In this document: positions 1-8,759 of the stretch, one piece after another | Position numbering within the stretch: position 1 is the first letter of the stretch | Layout: each line of letters starts with the position of its first letter | Assembly (NCBI RefSeq): GCF_900103845.1 | Contig: NZ_FNIJ01000009.1 | Location: 113,927 to 177,926 of the forward strand | Source of the DNA: Pseudomonas jinjuensis | GTDB lineage: Bacteria > Pseudomonadota > Gammaproteobacteria > Pseudomonadales > Pseudomonadaceae | DNA length: 64,000 nucleotides | Direction: 5' to 3' | The notes under the pieces: generated by a model | Told to the model about the DNA's origin: nothing | The model's input: the letters and a program-made list of their open reading frames with translations, nothing else | Database searches by the model: none | Program-made: the position numbers and the translations under genes

Positions 1-79
1 CGACCAGCGGGAAGCTGGACATCACCAGCGCCATGCACAGCGCGAGGATCAGCGAGAGGTGGCCGAGTTCGGGAATCAT
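1..79 (-). CDS. ccmF: CcmF heme lyase subunit, N-terminal fragment (cut by window edge)
   Basis: Only the first 26 codons are in the window. They read MIPELGHLSLILAL and onward, a hydrophobic start typical of CcmF, the large membrane subunit that attaches heme to apocytochrome c in the periplasm. The ATG lies just past the ccmE stop, matching the ccmABCDEF order known in Pseudomonas. The call rests on the short N-terminus plus the operon position. Confidence 0.85.
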   Translation of the reverse strand, partial: MIPELGHLSLILALCMALVMSSFPLV

Positions 80-81
80 GC

Positions 82-558
82 TCAGTTGCTCCCCTGCGCC
101 GTGGTGTTCTGGCCGGCTTCGTACTCGCCCATCTTGCCGCTCTCCTTGAGCGCCTTGGTCACTTCCGGCGGCATGTATTTCTCGTCGTGCTTGGCCAGCA
201 CCTCGTCGGCGGTCAGCACGCCGTTGGCGTCCAGCCTGCCGAGGGCGACGATGCCCTGCCCTTCGCGGAACAGGTCAGGCAGGATGCCGCGGTACTTCAC
301 CGTGACTTCCCTGGCGAAGTCGGTGACCACGAACTCGACGTCCAGCGAGTCGGCCGAGCGCTTCAGCGAGCCCTTCTCGACCATGCCGCCGGCGCGGATG
401 CGGGTGTCCTGCGGCGCCTCGCCGTTGGCGATCTGGGTCGGCGTGTAGAACAGGTTGATGTTCTGCTGCAGCGCGGAAAGCGCCAGGGCCACGGCGACGC
501 CGACACCGGCGACGATGGCGAGAACGATGTACAGGCGCTTCTTGCGGACCGGATTCAC
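82..558 (-). CDS. ccmE: Cytochrome c maturation heme chaperone CcmE
   Basis: CcmE covalently binds heme in the periplasm and passes it to the CcmF/H lyase. The 158-residue product has a basic N-terminus ([10 protein letters not shown]), one membrane anchor at about residues 9-30, and a periplasmic OB-fold. It ends with the heme-binding segment [10 protein letters not shown], where His124 is the expected covalent heme ligand and Tyr128 the nearby conserved tyrosine. I chose a GTG start at 558 because the family begins with this basic motif; the frame is open further upstream but that part is the ccmD region in another frame. It overlaps the end of ccmD by 4 nt and precedes ccmF. Confidence 0.95.
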   Translation of the reverse strand: MNPVRKKRLYIVLAIVAGVGVAVALALSALQQNINLFYTPTQIANGEAPQDTRIRAGGMVEKGSLKRSADSLDVEFVVTDFAREVTVKYRGILPDLFREGQGIVALGRLDANGVLTADEVLAKHDEKYMPPEVTKALKESGKMGEYEAGQNTTAQGSN

Positions 559-731
559 TTGTTGGCCTCCCGGCGCAGACGACGCGCCTCTTCTTGCAGG
601 TAACGCCGGCGCGCCAGCATCGGCGCCGCCACGTTGATTGCCAGCACCGCCAGGCTGATGGCGTATGCCGACCATACATAGGGCCCGTGATGGCCCATGG
701 CGATGAACTCGCCGAACGACTGGAAACTCAT
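555..731 (-). CDS. ccmD: Heme exporter small subunit CcmD
   Basis: This is a 58-residue protein with one transmembrane helix (about residues 18-38) followed by a strongly basic cytoplasmic tail ([18 protein letters not shown]), the standard CcmD layout. CcmD helps release heme-loaded CcmE from the CcmABC complex. It overlaps ccmC upstream and ccmE downstream by 4 nt each, indicating translational coupling. The N-terminal [19 protein letters not shown] segment matches the CcmD family pattern. Confidence 0.93.
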   Translation of the reverse strand: MSFQSFGEFIAMGHHGPYVWSAYAISLAVLAINVAAPMLARRRYLQEEARRLRREANK

Positions 732-1501
732 AGCGCGCGCTCCACTTCCGCCTTCACCCAGGACGCGCGCGATTCGCGCTTGAGCACCTCCAGGCGCATG
801 CGCATCAGCAGTACCGCGGCGAAGAAGCAGTAGAAGCCGAGCACCATCAGCAGCAGCGGAATCCACATATCCGGCGGCATCGGCGGCTTTTCGGTGAGGG
901 TGAAGGTGGCCGGCTGGTGCAGGGTGTTCCACCACTCCACCGAGTACTTGATGATCGGGATGTTCACCACGCCGACGATGGCCAGCACCGCGCAGGCCTT
1001 GGCCGCGCTGTCGCGGTTGGTGATGGCCTGGCCGAGGGCGATGACGCCGAAATAGAGGAACAGCAGGATCAGCATCGAGGTCAGGCGCGCGTCCCACACC
1101 CACCAGGTGCCCCAGGTCGGCTTGCCCCAGATGGCGCCGGTGACCAGCGCGACGAAGGTCATCCAGGCGCCGATGGGCGCGGCGCACTGCACGGCGACGT
1201 CGGCGATCTTCATCTTCCAGATCAGGCCGATGGCGCCGGCCACCGCCAGCATCACGTAGCAGGACTGGGCGAGGAACGCCGCCGGCACGTGGATGTAGAT
1301 GATGCGGAAGCTGTCGCCCTGCTGGTAGTCCGGCGGCGCGAAGGCCAGCCCCCAGACGATGCCGATGGCCATCAGCAGCACGGCGGCGATGGCGAACCAG
1401 GGCAGCCAGCGTCCGCTGATCTCGTAGAACCACTTGGGCGACCCAAGCTTGTGAAACCAAGTCCAGTTCATCATCAGGCTCTGTGTATCAGGGCTCTTCA
1501 C
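728..1501 (-). CDS. ccmC: Heme transporter/heme handling protein CcmC
   Basis: CcmC is an integral membrane heme-handling protein that loads heme onto CcmE. The product shows six hydrophobic segments and the tryptophan-rich signature [12 protein letters not shown], which binds heme in this family. It lies between ccmB and ccmD. The start is uncertain: a GTG at 1501 gives 257 residues, while ATGs at 1474/1471 give [11 protein letters not shown], a beginning I consider plausible for Pseudomonas CcmC. Neither has a strong ribosome-binding site. Confidence 0.93.
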   Translation of the reverse strand: MKSPDTQSLMMNWTWFHKLGSPKWFYEISGRWLPWFAIAAVLLMAIGIVWGLAFAPPDYQQGDSFRIIYIHVPAAFLAQSCYVMLAVAGAIGLIWKMKIADVAVQCAAPIGAWMTFVALVTGAIWGKPTWGTWWVWDARLTSMLILLFLYFGVIALGQAITNRDSAAKACAVLAIVGVVNIPIIKYSVEWWNTLHQPATFTLTEKPPMPPDMWIPLLLMVLGFYCFFAAVLLMRMRLEVLKRESRASWVKAEVERAL

Positions 1502-1537
1502 ACTGCCGTCGGTCCCGCTTCCCGGTCCGGCGGTCGT

Positions 1538-2209
1538 TCATTCACCGACGCTGATCTTCAGCCCGGCGGCTATGGCGAATGGCGTCAGCGTCAATGCTAA
1601 CGCCGTGAGACTGCTCAGCCAGAGCAGGTGCCCGGCGGTCGGCAGTCCTTGCAGCGAAGCCTGCAGGGCGCCGCTGCCGAGAATCAGTACCGGTATGTAC
1701 AGCGGCAGTATCAGCAGCGCCAGCAGCAGGCCGCCACGCTTCAGGCCGACGGTCAGCGCCGCGCCGACCGCGCCGAGCAGGCTCAGGATCGGGGTGCCCA
1801 GCAGCAGCGAAAGCAGCAGCACCGGCAGGCAGCGGCCCGGCAGGCCGAGCATCAGGGCGAACAGCGGGGCCAGCAGGACCAGCGCCAGCCCGGAAATCAG
1901 CCAGTGTGCCAGCACCTTGGCCAGGACCAGAAGAGGCAGGGGGTGCGGCGAAAGGACCCACTGCTCCAGTGAACCATCTTCGAAGTCGCTGCGGAACAGG
2001 CCGTCCAGCGACAGCAGCACCGCCAGCAGCGCGGCGACCCACACCAGCCCCGGCGAGAGGGTCTGCAGCAACTGGGTTTCCGGCCCCACCGCCAGCGGGA
2101 ACAGGGCGATGACGATGGCGAAGAACACCAGCGGGTTGGCCAGTTCGGCCGGGCGGCGGAACAGCAGGCGCGCCTCGCGGGACAGCAGCAGGGTGAAGAC
2201 GTTACTCAT
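1538..2209 (-). CDS. ccmB: Heme exporter permease CcmB
   Basis: The 223-residue hydrophobic protein has about six membrane segments and starts [23 protein letters not shown], as CcmB does. It is the permease partner of the CcmA ATPase in the complex that drives heme transfer to CcmE. Its start overlaps the end of ccmA by 8 nt, so the two are probably translationally coupled. A short gap of 36 nt separates it from ccmC. Confidence 0.95.
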   Translation of the reverse strand: MSNVFTLLLSREARLLFRRPAELANPLVFFAIVIALFPLAVGPETQLLQTLSPGLVWVAALLAVLLSLDGLFRSDFEDGSLEQWVLSPHPLPLLVLAKVLAHWLISGLALVLLAPLFALMLGLPGRCLPVLLLSLLLGTPILSLLGAVGAALTVGLKRGGLLLALLILPLYIPVLILGSGALQASLQGLPTAGHLLWLSSLTALALTLTPFAIAAGLKISVGE

Positions 2210-2888
2210 GCACGCGCTCCGGCGCCTGGCGGGCGGCTTCGCGGCCGTGCTGGCCGAGATCCAGCGCGCGATAGCCGGCGGGCATGCGCTGCAGCGTGTG
2301 GTGGGTGGTCAGCACCACCAGGCCGCCACGCTCGCAGTGCTGCGCCAGATGCTCCTCGAGCTGCGCCACGCCCTGCTTGTCGAGGGCGGTGAAGGGTTCG
2401 TCGAGGATCCACAGCGGCGGCGCATCCAGATACAGCCGGGCCAGGGCGACGCGGCGCTGCTGGCCGGCGGACAGGGTATGGCAGGGAACGTCCTCGAACC
2501 CGCGCAGGCCGACCGCCGCCAGCGCCTGCCAGATCGCCTCGCGATTGGCCGGACGATGCAGGGCGCAGAGCCAGGCGAGATTTTCCTCGGCGGTGAGCAG
2601 GCCCTTGATGCCGGCGGCATGGCCGATCCACAGGAGAATCCGCGCCAGTTCGCCGCGCTGCTCCTGCAGCGGCTTGCCGTTCAGCCGCACCAGGCCGGCG
2701 GTCGGCTGCATCAGCCCGCAGAGCAGGCGCAGCAGGCTGGTCTTGCCACTGCCATTGGGGCCGACCACCTGCAGCATCTCCCCCGCCGCCAGACGCAGGT
2801 CGAGGCGCTCGAAGAGCATGCGCCAGTCCCGCTCGCAGGCGAGAGCAACGGTTTCGAGAAGCGGCGAGGTCAAGGTATCGGAACCCAT
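2202..2888 (-). CDS. ccmA: Heme exporter ATP-binding protein CcmA
   Basis: This ABC ATPase of 228 residues has Walker [12 protein letters not shown], the signature [14 protein letters not shown] and Walker B followed by [12 protein letters not shown]. It powers the CcmABCD complex of cytochrome c maturation (system I). It is the first gene of the minus-strand ccm operon and is divergent from the FliK-like gene at 3035, so the 2889-3034 interval must hold its promoter. Confidence 0.96.
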   Translation of the reverse strand: MGSDTLTSPLLETVALACERDWRMLFERLDLRLAAGEMLQVVGPNGSGKTSLLRLLCGLMQPTAGLVRLNGKPLQEQRGELARILLWIGHAAGIKGLLTAEENLAWLCALHRPANREAIWQALAAVGLRGFEDVPCHTLSAGQQRRVALARLYLDAPPLWILDEPFTALDKQGVAQLEEHLAQHCERGGLVVLTTHHTLQRMPAGYRALDLGQHGREAARQAPERVHE

Positions 2889-3034
2889 TGGGCAAGCTGA
2901 CGAATCGTATTCAAGTCGGCGGGGTACAGGCCGCTATATATAAGGTGCTAATGGGCGGCCGCCCGCTGGACGGTGCGGCATTATACACGGCCAGTCCCGG
3001 CCCCGAAGTCAGCTTTTCAACAGGTTGTTGCCGC

Positions 3035-4558
3035 ATGCCGAGCGAGATTGGCGCCATCCGCCCGCTCCCTTCCCTTCCCCCGCCCCGCAGCCAGGCGAGC
3101 GCGGTGGAAGTGCCGTTGCAGCTGCTCCGCAGCCTCGGCGACCTTTTGCCGCCCGGCTCCAGCGCCACGGCCGAGGTGCTGGGGGTCAAGGCCGCCCAGG
3201 CGAGCTTCCAGCTGCTGCTGCGCCTGACCCTGGCGGACGGCCGGCAGACCATCGCCACCGCCGAGAGTCCGCAGCCGCTGGCCCAGGGCAGCCAGCTGAA
3301 CATCGCCGCGCTGTCGCCCACCCGCCTCGCCGCCAGCCTGCTGGCGCAGCGCAGCGAAGCACCGTTGACGCAGATCGACCTCGACCAGCTTCCACCCGGC
3401 ACCCTGCTGCAGGGCAAGGTGCTGTCCAGCGAACGGATCGAATCGCAGCCGGCGCAGCAGCCGCTCTACCGCGTGCTGCTGCGGGTGCTCGACAGCCCGC
3501 TGGCCGAGCGCGTGCTCAGCCTGGAATCGGCGCGCCCGCTGTCGGTCGGCAGCCTGCTCAGCGCCCAGGTCCAGGCCAGCCAGGCGCTGTTGTTCCTGCC
3601 ACCTTCGGCGCGCATGGAACGGCTGGAGATAGGCCGCCAGCTCGCCACCCAGCAGGGTCGCCAGGCCGCGCTGCCGGCGCTGTTCGACGCCCTGCGCGGT
3701 CTCGACCAGGCCGATGGACTGCCGTCCGGACTGCGCCAGGCCGTCGACAGCCTGCTCGCCGGCCTCCCCGACGCCCGCCAGCTCGCCGATCCGCGCGGCC
3801 TGGCGCAAGCCCTGCTGCACAGCGGCGGCTTCCTCGAGTCCGGGCTGCTGCATGGCGCGCCCGGACAGCACGACTTCAAGGCCAACCTGCTGCGCCTGAT
3901 CGCCACCCTGCTGCCGAGCCAGGCCACGATCAATCCTGCCCTGCTCGCCAGCCTGGGCGACGGCAATCGCCTGCCCGCCCTGCTCCGCGGCACCCTCGGC
4001 CAGATCGGTGGACGTGGCGAGGAAGCGGCCTTCCCCCTCTCCAGCCGGCTGCTGGCCGGCCTGCAGGAAAGCGGCGACCTGGAAACCCTGCTCAAGCTGG
4101 CCGCCGCCGCCGTGGCGCGACTGCAGACCCACCAGTTGAGCAGCCTGGCGCAGAGCGACCGGCTGCCGGACGGCACCCTGCTGACCACCTGGCAGACGGA
4201 AATCCCCATGCGCCAGCAAAGCTCCGTGACCCCGCTGCAGGTGCGCATCCAGCAGGAAGACCGCAGCGCCGCGCAGGAACAGCAGGGCGAGATGATCTGG
4301 CACGTCGAACTGGCCTTCGACCTGGACAGCCTCGGACCGCTGCAGGTGCAGGCCAGCCTCGCCCGCGGCGCGGTGTCCAGCCAGCTGTGGGCGGAACGGG
4401 AAAGCACCGCCAGCCTCATCGACCATGAGCTGGACAACCTGCGCCAGCGTCTCTGCGACGCCGGCCTCAGCGTGAACCAGCTGTCCTGCCGCCAGGGCAA
4501 GCCGCCACGCGGCGAACGCACGGCGGTGGAACAGCGCTGGGTGGACGAACAGGCATGA
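3035..4558 (+). CDS. FliK-family hook-length-control-like protein
   Basis: The 507-residue protein is rich in Leu, Ala and Gln. Its C-terminal 120 residues (WHVELAFDLDSLGPLQVQAS, then DHELDNLRQRLCDAGLSVNQL) resemble the FliK C-terminal domain that contacts the export gate protein FlhB. I start it at the ATG at 3035 (MPSEIGAIRPL) rather than the in-frame ATG at 2888, which overlaps ccmA on the opposite strand. The stop overlaps the next gene by 4 nt. It is distinct from the canonical fliK at 34145-35320; its exact role is unknown. Confidence 0.75.
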   Translation: MPSEIGAIRPLPSLPPPRSQASAVEVPLQLLRSLGDLLPPGSSATAEVLGVKAAQASFQLLLRLTLADGRQTIATAESPQPLAQGSQLNIAALSPTRLAASLLAQRSEAPLTQIDLDQLPPGTLLQGKVLSSERIESQPAQQPLYRVLLRVLDSPLAERVLSLESARPLSVGSLLSAQVQASQALLFLPPSARMERLEIGRQLATQQGRQAALPALFDALRGLDQADGLPSGLRQAVDSLLAGLPDARQLADPRGLAQALLHSGGFLESGLLHGAPGQHDFKANLLRLIATLLPSQATINPALLASLGDGNRLPALLRGTLGQIGGRGEEAAFPLSSRLLAGLQESGDLETLLKLAAAAVARLQTHQLSSLAQSDRLPDGTLLTTWQTEIPMRQQSSVTPLQVRIQQEDRSAAQEQQGEMIWHVELAFDLDSLGPLQVQASLARGAVSSQLWAERESTASLIDHELDNLRQRLCDAGLSVNQLSCRQGKPPRGERTAVEQRWVDEQA

Positions 4559-4842
4559 CCCTGCGCCAGGCCATCGCGCTCAACTACGACGGGCAGAACG
4601 CCCCGACCCTTTCCGCCAAGGGCGACGACGAACTGGCCGAGGCCATCCTCGCCATCGCCCGCGACTGCGAGGTGCCGATCTACGAGAACGCCGAACTGGT
4701 GCGCCTGCTGGCGCGGCTGGAACTGGGCGAGGCGATTCCCGAGGCGCTGTACCGCAGCATCGCCGAGATCATCGCCTTCGCCTGGTACCTGAAAGGCAAG
4801 AGCCCGGCGCCGTCCTCCACCGGGCCGTCCGACAGCGACTGA
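4555..4842 (+). CDS. Stand-alone FlhB C-terminal-domain-like protein
   Basis: The 95-residue product matches the part of FlhB/YscU that follows the autocleavage site: AIALNYDGQNAPTLSAKGDDELAEAILAIARDCEVP, then the Leu-rich helix ending AFAWYLKGK. The NPTH cleavage motif and all membrane helices are absent. Small FlhB-C proteins of this kind occur in several bacteria. It is translationally coupled (ATGA) to the FliK-like gene, so the two probably act together. The true flhB with NPTH is at 27771-28910. Confidence 0.8.
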   Translation: MTLRQAIALNYDGQNAPTLSAKGDDELAEAILAIARDCEVPIYENAELVRLLARLELGEAIPEALYRSIAEIIAFAWYLKGKSPAPSSTGPSDSD

Positions 4843-4934
4843 GCGCATTCCCCGGACATTTGGCCAGTGCGGAAAAACTATCCCGGTCAGACCCACCCCG
4901 CCCGTGCCAGACCGAAAACCTCGGAGCTGCGCCG

Positions 4935-5868
4935 ATGAAACCGCCCTGCTCCGTCCCACGACGACGCACTCTCCCCCGACTCGCGCTGTTCTGTAGCCTG
5001 CCGGCAGGCACCCCGGAGCTGCAGGCCACCTGCAACATCCATGACCCGCAATCCGGCGACGGCGTGCTCTGCGACACCAGCACCCCGGCCATCTACCCGT
5101 TGCGGGTGCGCGTATCGACAGCCAGAGCAGCGTGCTGAGCCAGGGCGCGGGCAACGACAGCTTCCACCTCTCCGGCGGCCTGCTCGGCAGCCTGGTGCAG
5201 CTGGGCGATGGCGACGACAGCGCCGCCCTGAGCAATGCCGGTGCCGCCAATCTGGCCGCCCTGAGCTGTTTCGACGGCGGCGCCGGCAGCGATCGCCTGC
5301 TGCTTGTCAGTACGCAACTGGATGGCGTCGCCCGCACAACCTGGAAAACATCGCCGTCACCCAGGGCAGCCGGCTCGATCTGGACAGCGACTACAGCGGC
5401 AGCGGCCGCCTGCTGCTGCAGAGCGTGCTGGGCGTCGCCGCATCGGCGGAATTCGGCTATCCCTTCGCGCGGCGCGGCAACCTGGAGATCGAGCCCCAGG
5501 CGCAACTGGTCTGGCAGCATCTGGATTTCGAATCGACCCGCGACCGTTTTTCCAGCATCGATTTCGAGGATTCCAATCCGCTCAGCGCGCGCCTGGGTGT
5601 GTCGCTGCGGACGCCTTCGGCGCAGGTGCGGCCCTATCTGAAGATCGATTTCTGGCAGGACTTCGGCGGGGATGATTCAGTGCGTTTCGGCAGCAGCGCG
5701 CCGGTGGAAACCCGGCGCCGCTCCAGTACGGCGGAACTGGCCGGCGGCGTGACGGTGGACCTGCATTCGGCGCTCAGCCTCTACGCCACCGCCAGCCATG
5801 CGGAAAACCTCGACAGCAACCACGCTCAGGCGCTGACCGGCGTCATCGGCATGCGCTTGTCCTGGTGA
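4935..5868 (+). pseudogene. Decayed autotransporter (frameshifted, passenger mostly deleted)
   Basis: An ATG at 4935 opens a signal-like N-terminus and a short passenger start that ends at 5138. The matching passenger pieces (GAGNDSFHLSGGLLGSLVQL; GDGDDSAALSNAGAANLAAL) continue in another frame to about 5325. A third frame then carries NLENIAVTQGSRLDLDSDYSG followed directly by an autotransporter beta-barrel segment (AEFGYPFARRGNLEIEPQAQ) running to a terminal aromatic residue at 5868 (MRLSW). At least two frameshifts and a large internal deletion are needed. The relic is most likely non-functional. Confidence 0.75.
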
Positions 5869-6290
5869 CTGGCGGAGTGCGGCTCTTCCGGAATCGCCTC
5901 GTCCCCGGGGATGCGACTGGTCACTTCGCGCAGCTGCTTCAGGGTGAAAGGCTTGTCCAGCACCTGCAGCAACGGCACCCGGCTGCCGCATGCCCACTGG
6001 AACAGCCGGGCCTTGTCCTGTTCGTTGAAGCTGCCGGTCAGCAGGAACTGGCCGATCGAATGGTTTTCGCTGAGCCGCCGCAGGGTGGCGAGCTCGACGA
6101 CGCCGGGAATGAAATCGTCGTAGATGAACAGCGCATAGGGATTCTTCTTCAGCAGTACCTTGCGCACTTCTTCCAGGTTCTGGCACAGGCTCAGGTGGAA
6201 GAAATTCAGGCGATTGAGCAGAACGCTGTAGTTCAGCAGACGGCCGGGGTGGGAACACAGCACCAGCACTCTGGGTCGATTGGGCGACAT
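5826..6290 (-). CDS. Degenerate response-regulator receiver-like protein
   Basis: The 154-residue protein has the CheY-like alternation of strands and helices. A candidate phospho-acceptor lies in FIYDDFIPG and the conserved lysine in LDKPFTLKQLRE. The acidic pair normally found after beta-strand 1 is replaced (LVLCSHPGRL), so metal binding and phosphorylation are doubtful. No output domain follows; the C-terminal 25 residues look unstructured. It converges on and overlaps the autotransporter relic by 43 nt. Function not recognised beyond the receiver fold. Confidence 0.6.
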   Translation of the reverse strand: MSPNRPRVLVLCSHPGRLLNYSVLLNRLNFFHLSLCQNLEEVRKVLLKKNPYALFIYDDFIPGVVELATLRRLSENHSIGQFLLTGSFNEQDKARLFQWACGSRVPLLQVLDKPFTLKQLREVTSRIPGDEAIPEEPHSASHQDKRMPMTPVSA

Positions 6291-6652
6291 TTGGGGAGAC
6301 CTTCATGGATTAGCGACAATGTCGGACAATCTAGAAGGTCATCCGCCCTGCCCCCATCAGACAAATCTGAACAACAAGTCAGAAAAAACCTTCAACATCC
6401 GTGAAGCGGAGTGTTTCATCAGCCTAACAGGTGCGATCTAGAGCGCCTCCGACCCGATCAGAGGTCGTTGCCAGCGAGACGCCGGATGCTAGATTTTTGG
6501 CAATAGCGTCTTGCCATCTCCGGACACCCGATCGTGCCGATGCCCGCCCTTGGCTCTCGCAGTGACGCAGCGACGGCAGCGGCAGCTCGCCCTGCTCAGT
6601 CATTGGTTGATTCCCTGGGGCTGAGCTTTGCCGGGGCATGGAGCGCGCAGGC
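6291..6652. other. Intergenic region between divergent receiver-like gene and CHASE2 operon
   Basis: This 362-nt stretch separates the minus-strand receiver-like gene from the plus-strand CHASE2 operon and must contain both promoters. It is AT-richer than its surroundings near 6300-6420. I see no confident promoter consensus, REP element, RNA gene or coding frame in it. Confidence 0.5.
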
Positions 6653-8281
6653 ATGGCGGAAACACCGCGATCATTCGCTTCCTGGCTCCAGGGCGGGGTC
6701 GAGTTTTGCCTCGGCGCGCTTCGCTGGCTCGGCCATGGAATACATGGTCTCCTGCATCACCTGCCTGCCGCGCTGGTCGTCGCCTCGCTGGTGACAATCG
6801 GCCATCACCAGTTCCATATGCTGGATGCGATCGACAGCTACGCATTCCTTGCCATTGGCAACCGCAGCGCTTTCGCCACCTCAAGGGAGCAGAGCGCCAC
6901 AACTGCGGTGGTATCCATCGGACCGGCCAGCCATGAAAAGTACTATCGCGGACGCTCTCCGCTGAATCGCTGCGAGCTGCTGAACGATCTGCAAGCGCTT
7001 TACGTCGGACCTGAGGGGCGCAGCCCGAAAGTCATGGTCATCGACCTGGATCTCTCGCCATCTACCCTGCTAAGCCACATTCCGCTCGACAAGCGTCGTG
7101 TAAGTAAAGAACAAAGGAATTTGTTGAGTGGGGAACGCAAAGAAGCAGTTTGCGAAGAAGAACTGTACCGCTTGCTTGAAAGCAGGCAATGCGTCACCAA
7201 GACGGTGTTGATGACCCCCTTTCCCAGCGAAGACAGCGGCGCAACAGCCATCACACAACAATGGCAGAAACGTATGGAAGACAAAGGGATAGCATTCGGC
7301 GACCCGACCCTTTCCATACGTTACGGACTCATCAGCAAAATCGCCTGCAATGAAAAAGGACTGGCTGCCACCGCCTTCCGCACGCTCTCACCAAATGCCT
7401 CCATCAATAATTGCCTGGCAAAAGCCGACGCAGGCGGTCAGCTTTGGATCAGCCCCCGTCAATATATCGCCCTGCTGCCCAGCTTTGATGTCGAGGAGAT
7501 TCTGGGCCGGCACCTCTGGCTCAAAGTCAACGACAAGGACACGAAAGAAGAGAACAACGATAAAAAGATCAGAATCGGACACTTATCCTACGAGAAGCAG
7601 GTGGTGTTCTTCGGAGCTTCTTACGGAGAAGACGATCTGTATCTGACACCGCTGGGCCCCCTGTATGGGCTCGACATACATGCAGCGGCATTTCTTTCCC
7701 TGCTGGAGCCGGCCAGCGATTTCTCCCATCTGGTCGCCTTTCTCCTGGAAGTCGCCATCGGCCTGTTCTTCGGGCTGGTCATCGCCTTCTGCTGGCATTG
7801 GTACTACTCGCTGCGTTTCAGCAGTAGCGATGGCAAGAAGCGCTCCGCGCCTCTGCTGGTGGTCGGGCTGGGTATCTGCCTGTGCGTGCTGGTGGGAGGC
7901 GTCACCTTGCTTTCCTACTACCTGCTCGGCCTTAGCGACCTCTGGCTATCACCGATTCCCATCGCCCTGGGGATGCTGATCGAGAGTTTCTTCACCGGCG
8001 CGGTGCACGGCGCGGTGAAGGAAGGACTGCAGTTGCGTCGTGAGTTGGCGCAGGAACTGAAACTGGCGTTCGCGGGCGGCCCGGACCAGTTGCAGGCGGC
8101 GATCGATCAGGAAGAACGGAAATATTCCCACCCAGCCCACCATCACCAGGGACTGAGCTTCCTTGGCCTGGAACCGTTGGATTCTTTCAAGGAAAAGCGA
8201 TGGCCAGCCCTATTGCAGTGGCTGGGGCGCCTGATCTTCTTCCTCCTTCTGGGCTGGGCCCTGCTCACCCTTTTCCATTAG
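6653..8281 (+). CDS. CHASE2-domain membrane sensor protein
   Basis: The 542-residue protein has one N-terminal membrane helix (LPAALVVASLVTIGHHQF), a large extracytoplasmic region of about 320 residues with CHASE2 features (VMVIDLDLSPSTL, MTPFPSE), then three closely spaced helices, a cytoplasmic stretch and a final C-terminal helix (LIFFLLLGWALLTLF). No cyclase, kinase or GGDEF output domain is present. I prefer the ATG at 6653, which has GGAG nine bases upstream, over the ATG at 6638. The segment 7080-7640 is clearly AT-richer than its neighbours. It is the first gene of a three-gene operon with a secreted protein and an M48 protease. Confidence 0.7.
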   Translation: MAETPRSFASWLQGGVEFCLGALRWLGHGIHGLLHHLPAALVVASLVTIGHHQFHMLDAIDSYAFLAIGNRSAFATSREQSATTAVVSIGPASHEKYYRGRSPLNRCELLNDLQALYVGPEGRSPKVMVIDLDLSPSTLLSHIPLDKRRVSKEQRNLLSGERKEAVCEEELYRLLESRQCVTKTVLMTPFPSEDSGATAITQQWQKRMEDKGIAFGDPTLSIRYGLISKIACNEKGLAATAFRTLSPNASINNCLAKADAGGQLWISPRQYIALLPSFDVEEILGRHLWLKVNDKDTKEENNDKKIRIGHLSYEKQVVFFGASYGEDDLYLTPLGPLYGLDIHAAAFLSLLEPASDFSHLVAFLLEVAIGLFFGLVIAFCWHWYYSLRFSSSDGKKRSAPLLVVGLGICLCVLVGGVTLLSYYLLGLSDLWLSPIPIALGMLIESFFTGAVHGAVKEGLQLRRELAQELKLAFAGGPDQLQAAIDQEERKYSHPAHHHQGLSFLGLEPLDSFKEKRWPALLQWLGRLIFFLLLGWALLTLFH

Positions 8282-8293
8282 AGGAGACGAACG

Positions 8294-8731
8294 ATGTCCC
8301 TGACTCCCATCCATGCCTGCGCCACCGTGCTGCTACTGGTCGCTGGAAACTCCTATGGCGAATGCCGCGGCCTGAGCGATCTGCAGTCTTCATCCCCTGC
8401 CAGCAATGAACTGTTCAGAGCAGTCAATGCAGATAAAGCCCCGCCCACCGACTGCGGCACGCTCACCTCCGTCTGGGGCAGCCTGATGAACACCGGCCGG
8501 ACCGGCGGCCGCAAGCTCGAAGAAGACCGCCCCTACAACCCCTCCCAGGCCCAGGCCAACTACGCCCAGGCGCAGGCCGACCCCGACGTGCGCCAGCGCC
8601 TGGACCAGGTCGGCAAGGAAGTGAGCGACGGCAACCTGCGCCTGCTCTACCAGGCGGCGATTCTCGACGAGGAAGGCTATTACGGCGCGCGGGACATGCT
8701 CGTGCGCCAGTTGCGCCAACAACTCAAGTGA
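8294..8731 (+). CDS. Small secreted protein of unknown function
   Basis: The 145-residue product starts with a Sec-type signal peptide (about residues 1-22, MSLTPIHACATVLLLVAGNSYG) and continues as a hydrophilic, Gln/Ala-rich helical protein with two cysteines (C24, C54) in its mature N-terminal part. It is likely periplasmic. It follows the CHASE2 gene by 12 nt and precedes the M48 lipoprotein by 28 nt, so the three are probably co-transcribed. A GAGGAG ribosome-binding site precedes the start. I do not recognise the family. Confidence 0.65.
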   Translation: MSLTPIHACATVLLLVAGNSYGECRGLSDLQSSSPASNELFRAVNADKAPPTDCGTLTSVWGSLMNTGRTGGRKLEEDRPYNPSQAQANYAQAQADPDVRQRLDQVGKEVSDGNLRLLYQAAILDEEGYYGARDMLVRQLRQQLK

Positions 8732-8759
8732 CAGGCCCGCGCCTGTCCGGGGAGGCTTC

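Noticed and set aside
3466-5520. 684-codon minus-strand frame under the FliK-like and FlhB-like genes
   Set aside because: Low-complexity Ser/Arg/Leu translation, no motif, and covers two coupled real genes plus the autotransporter relic.
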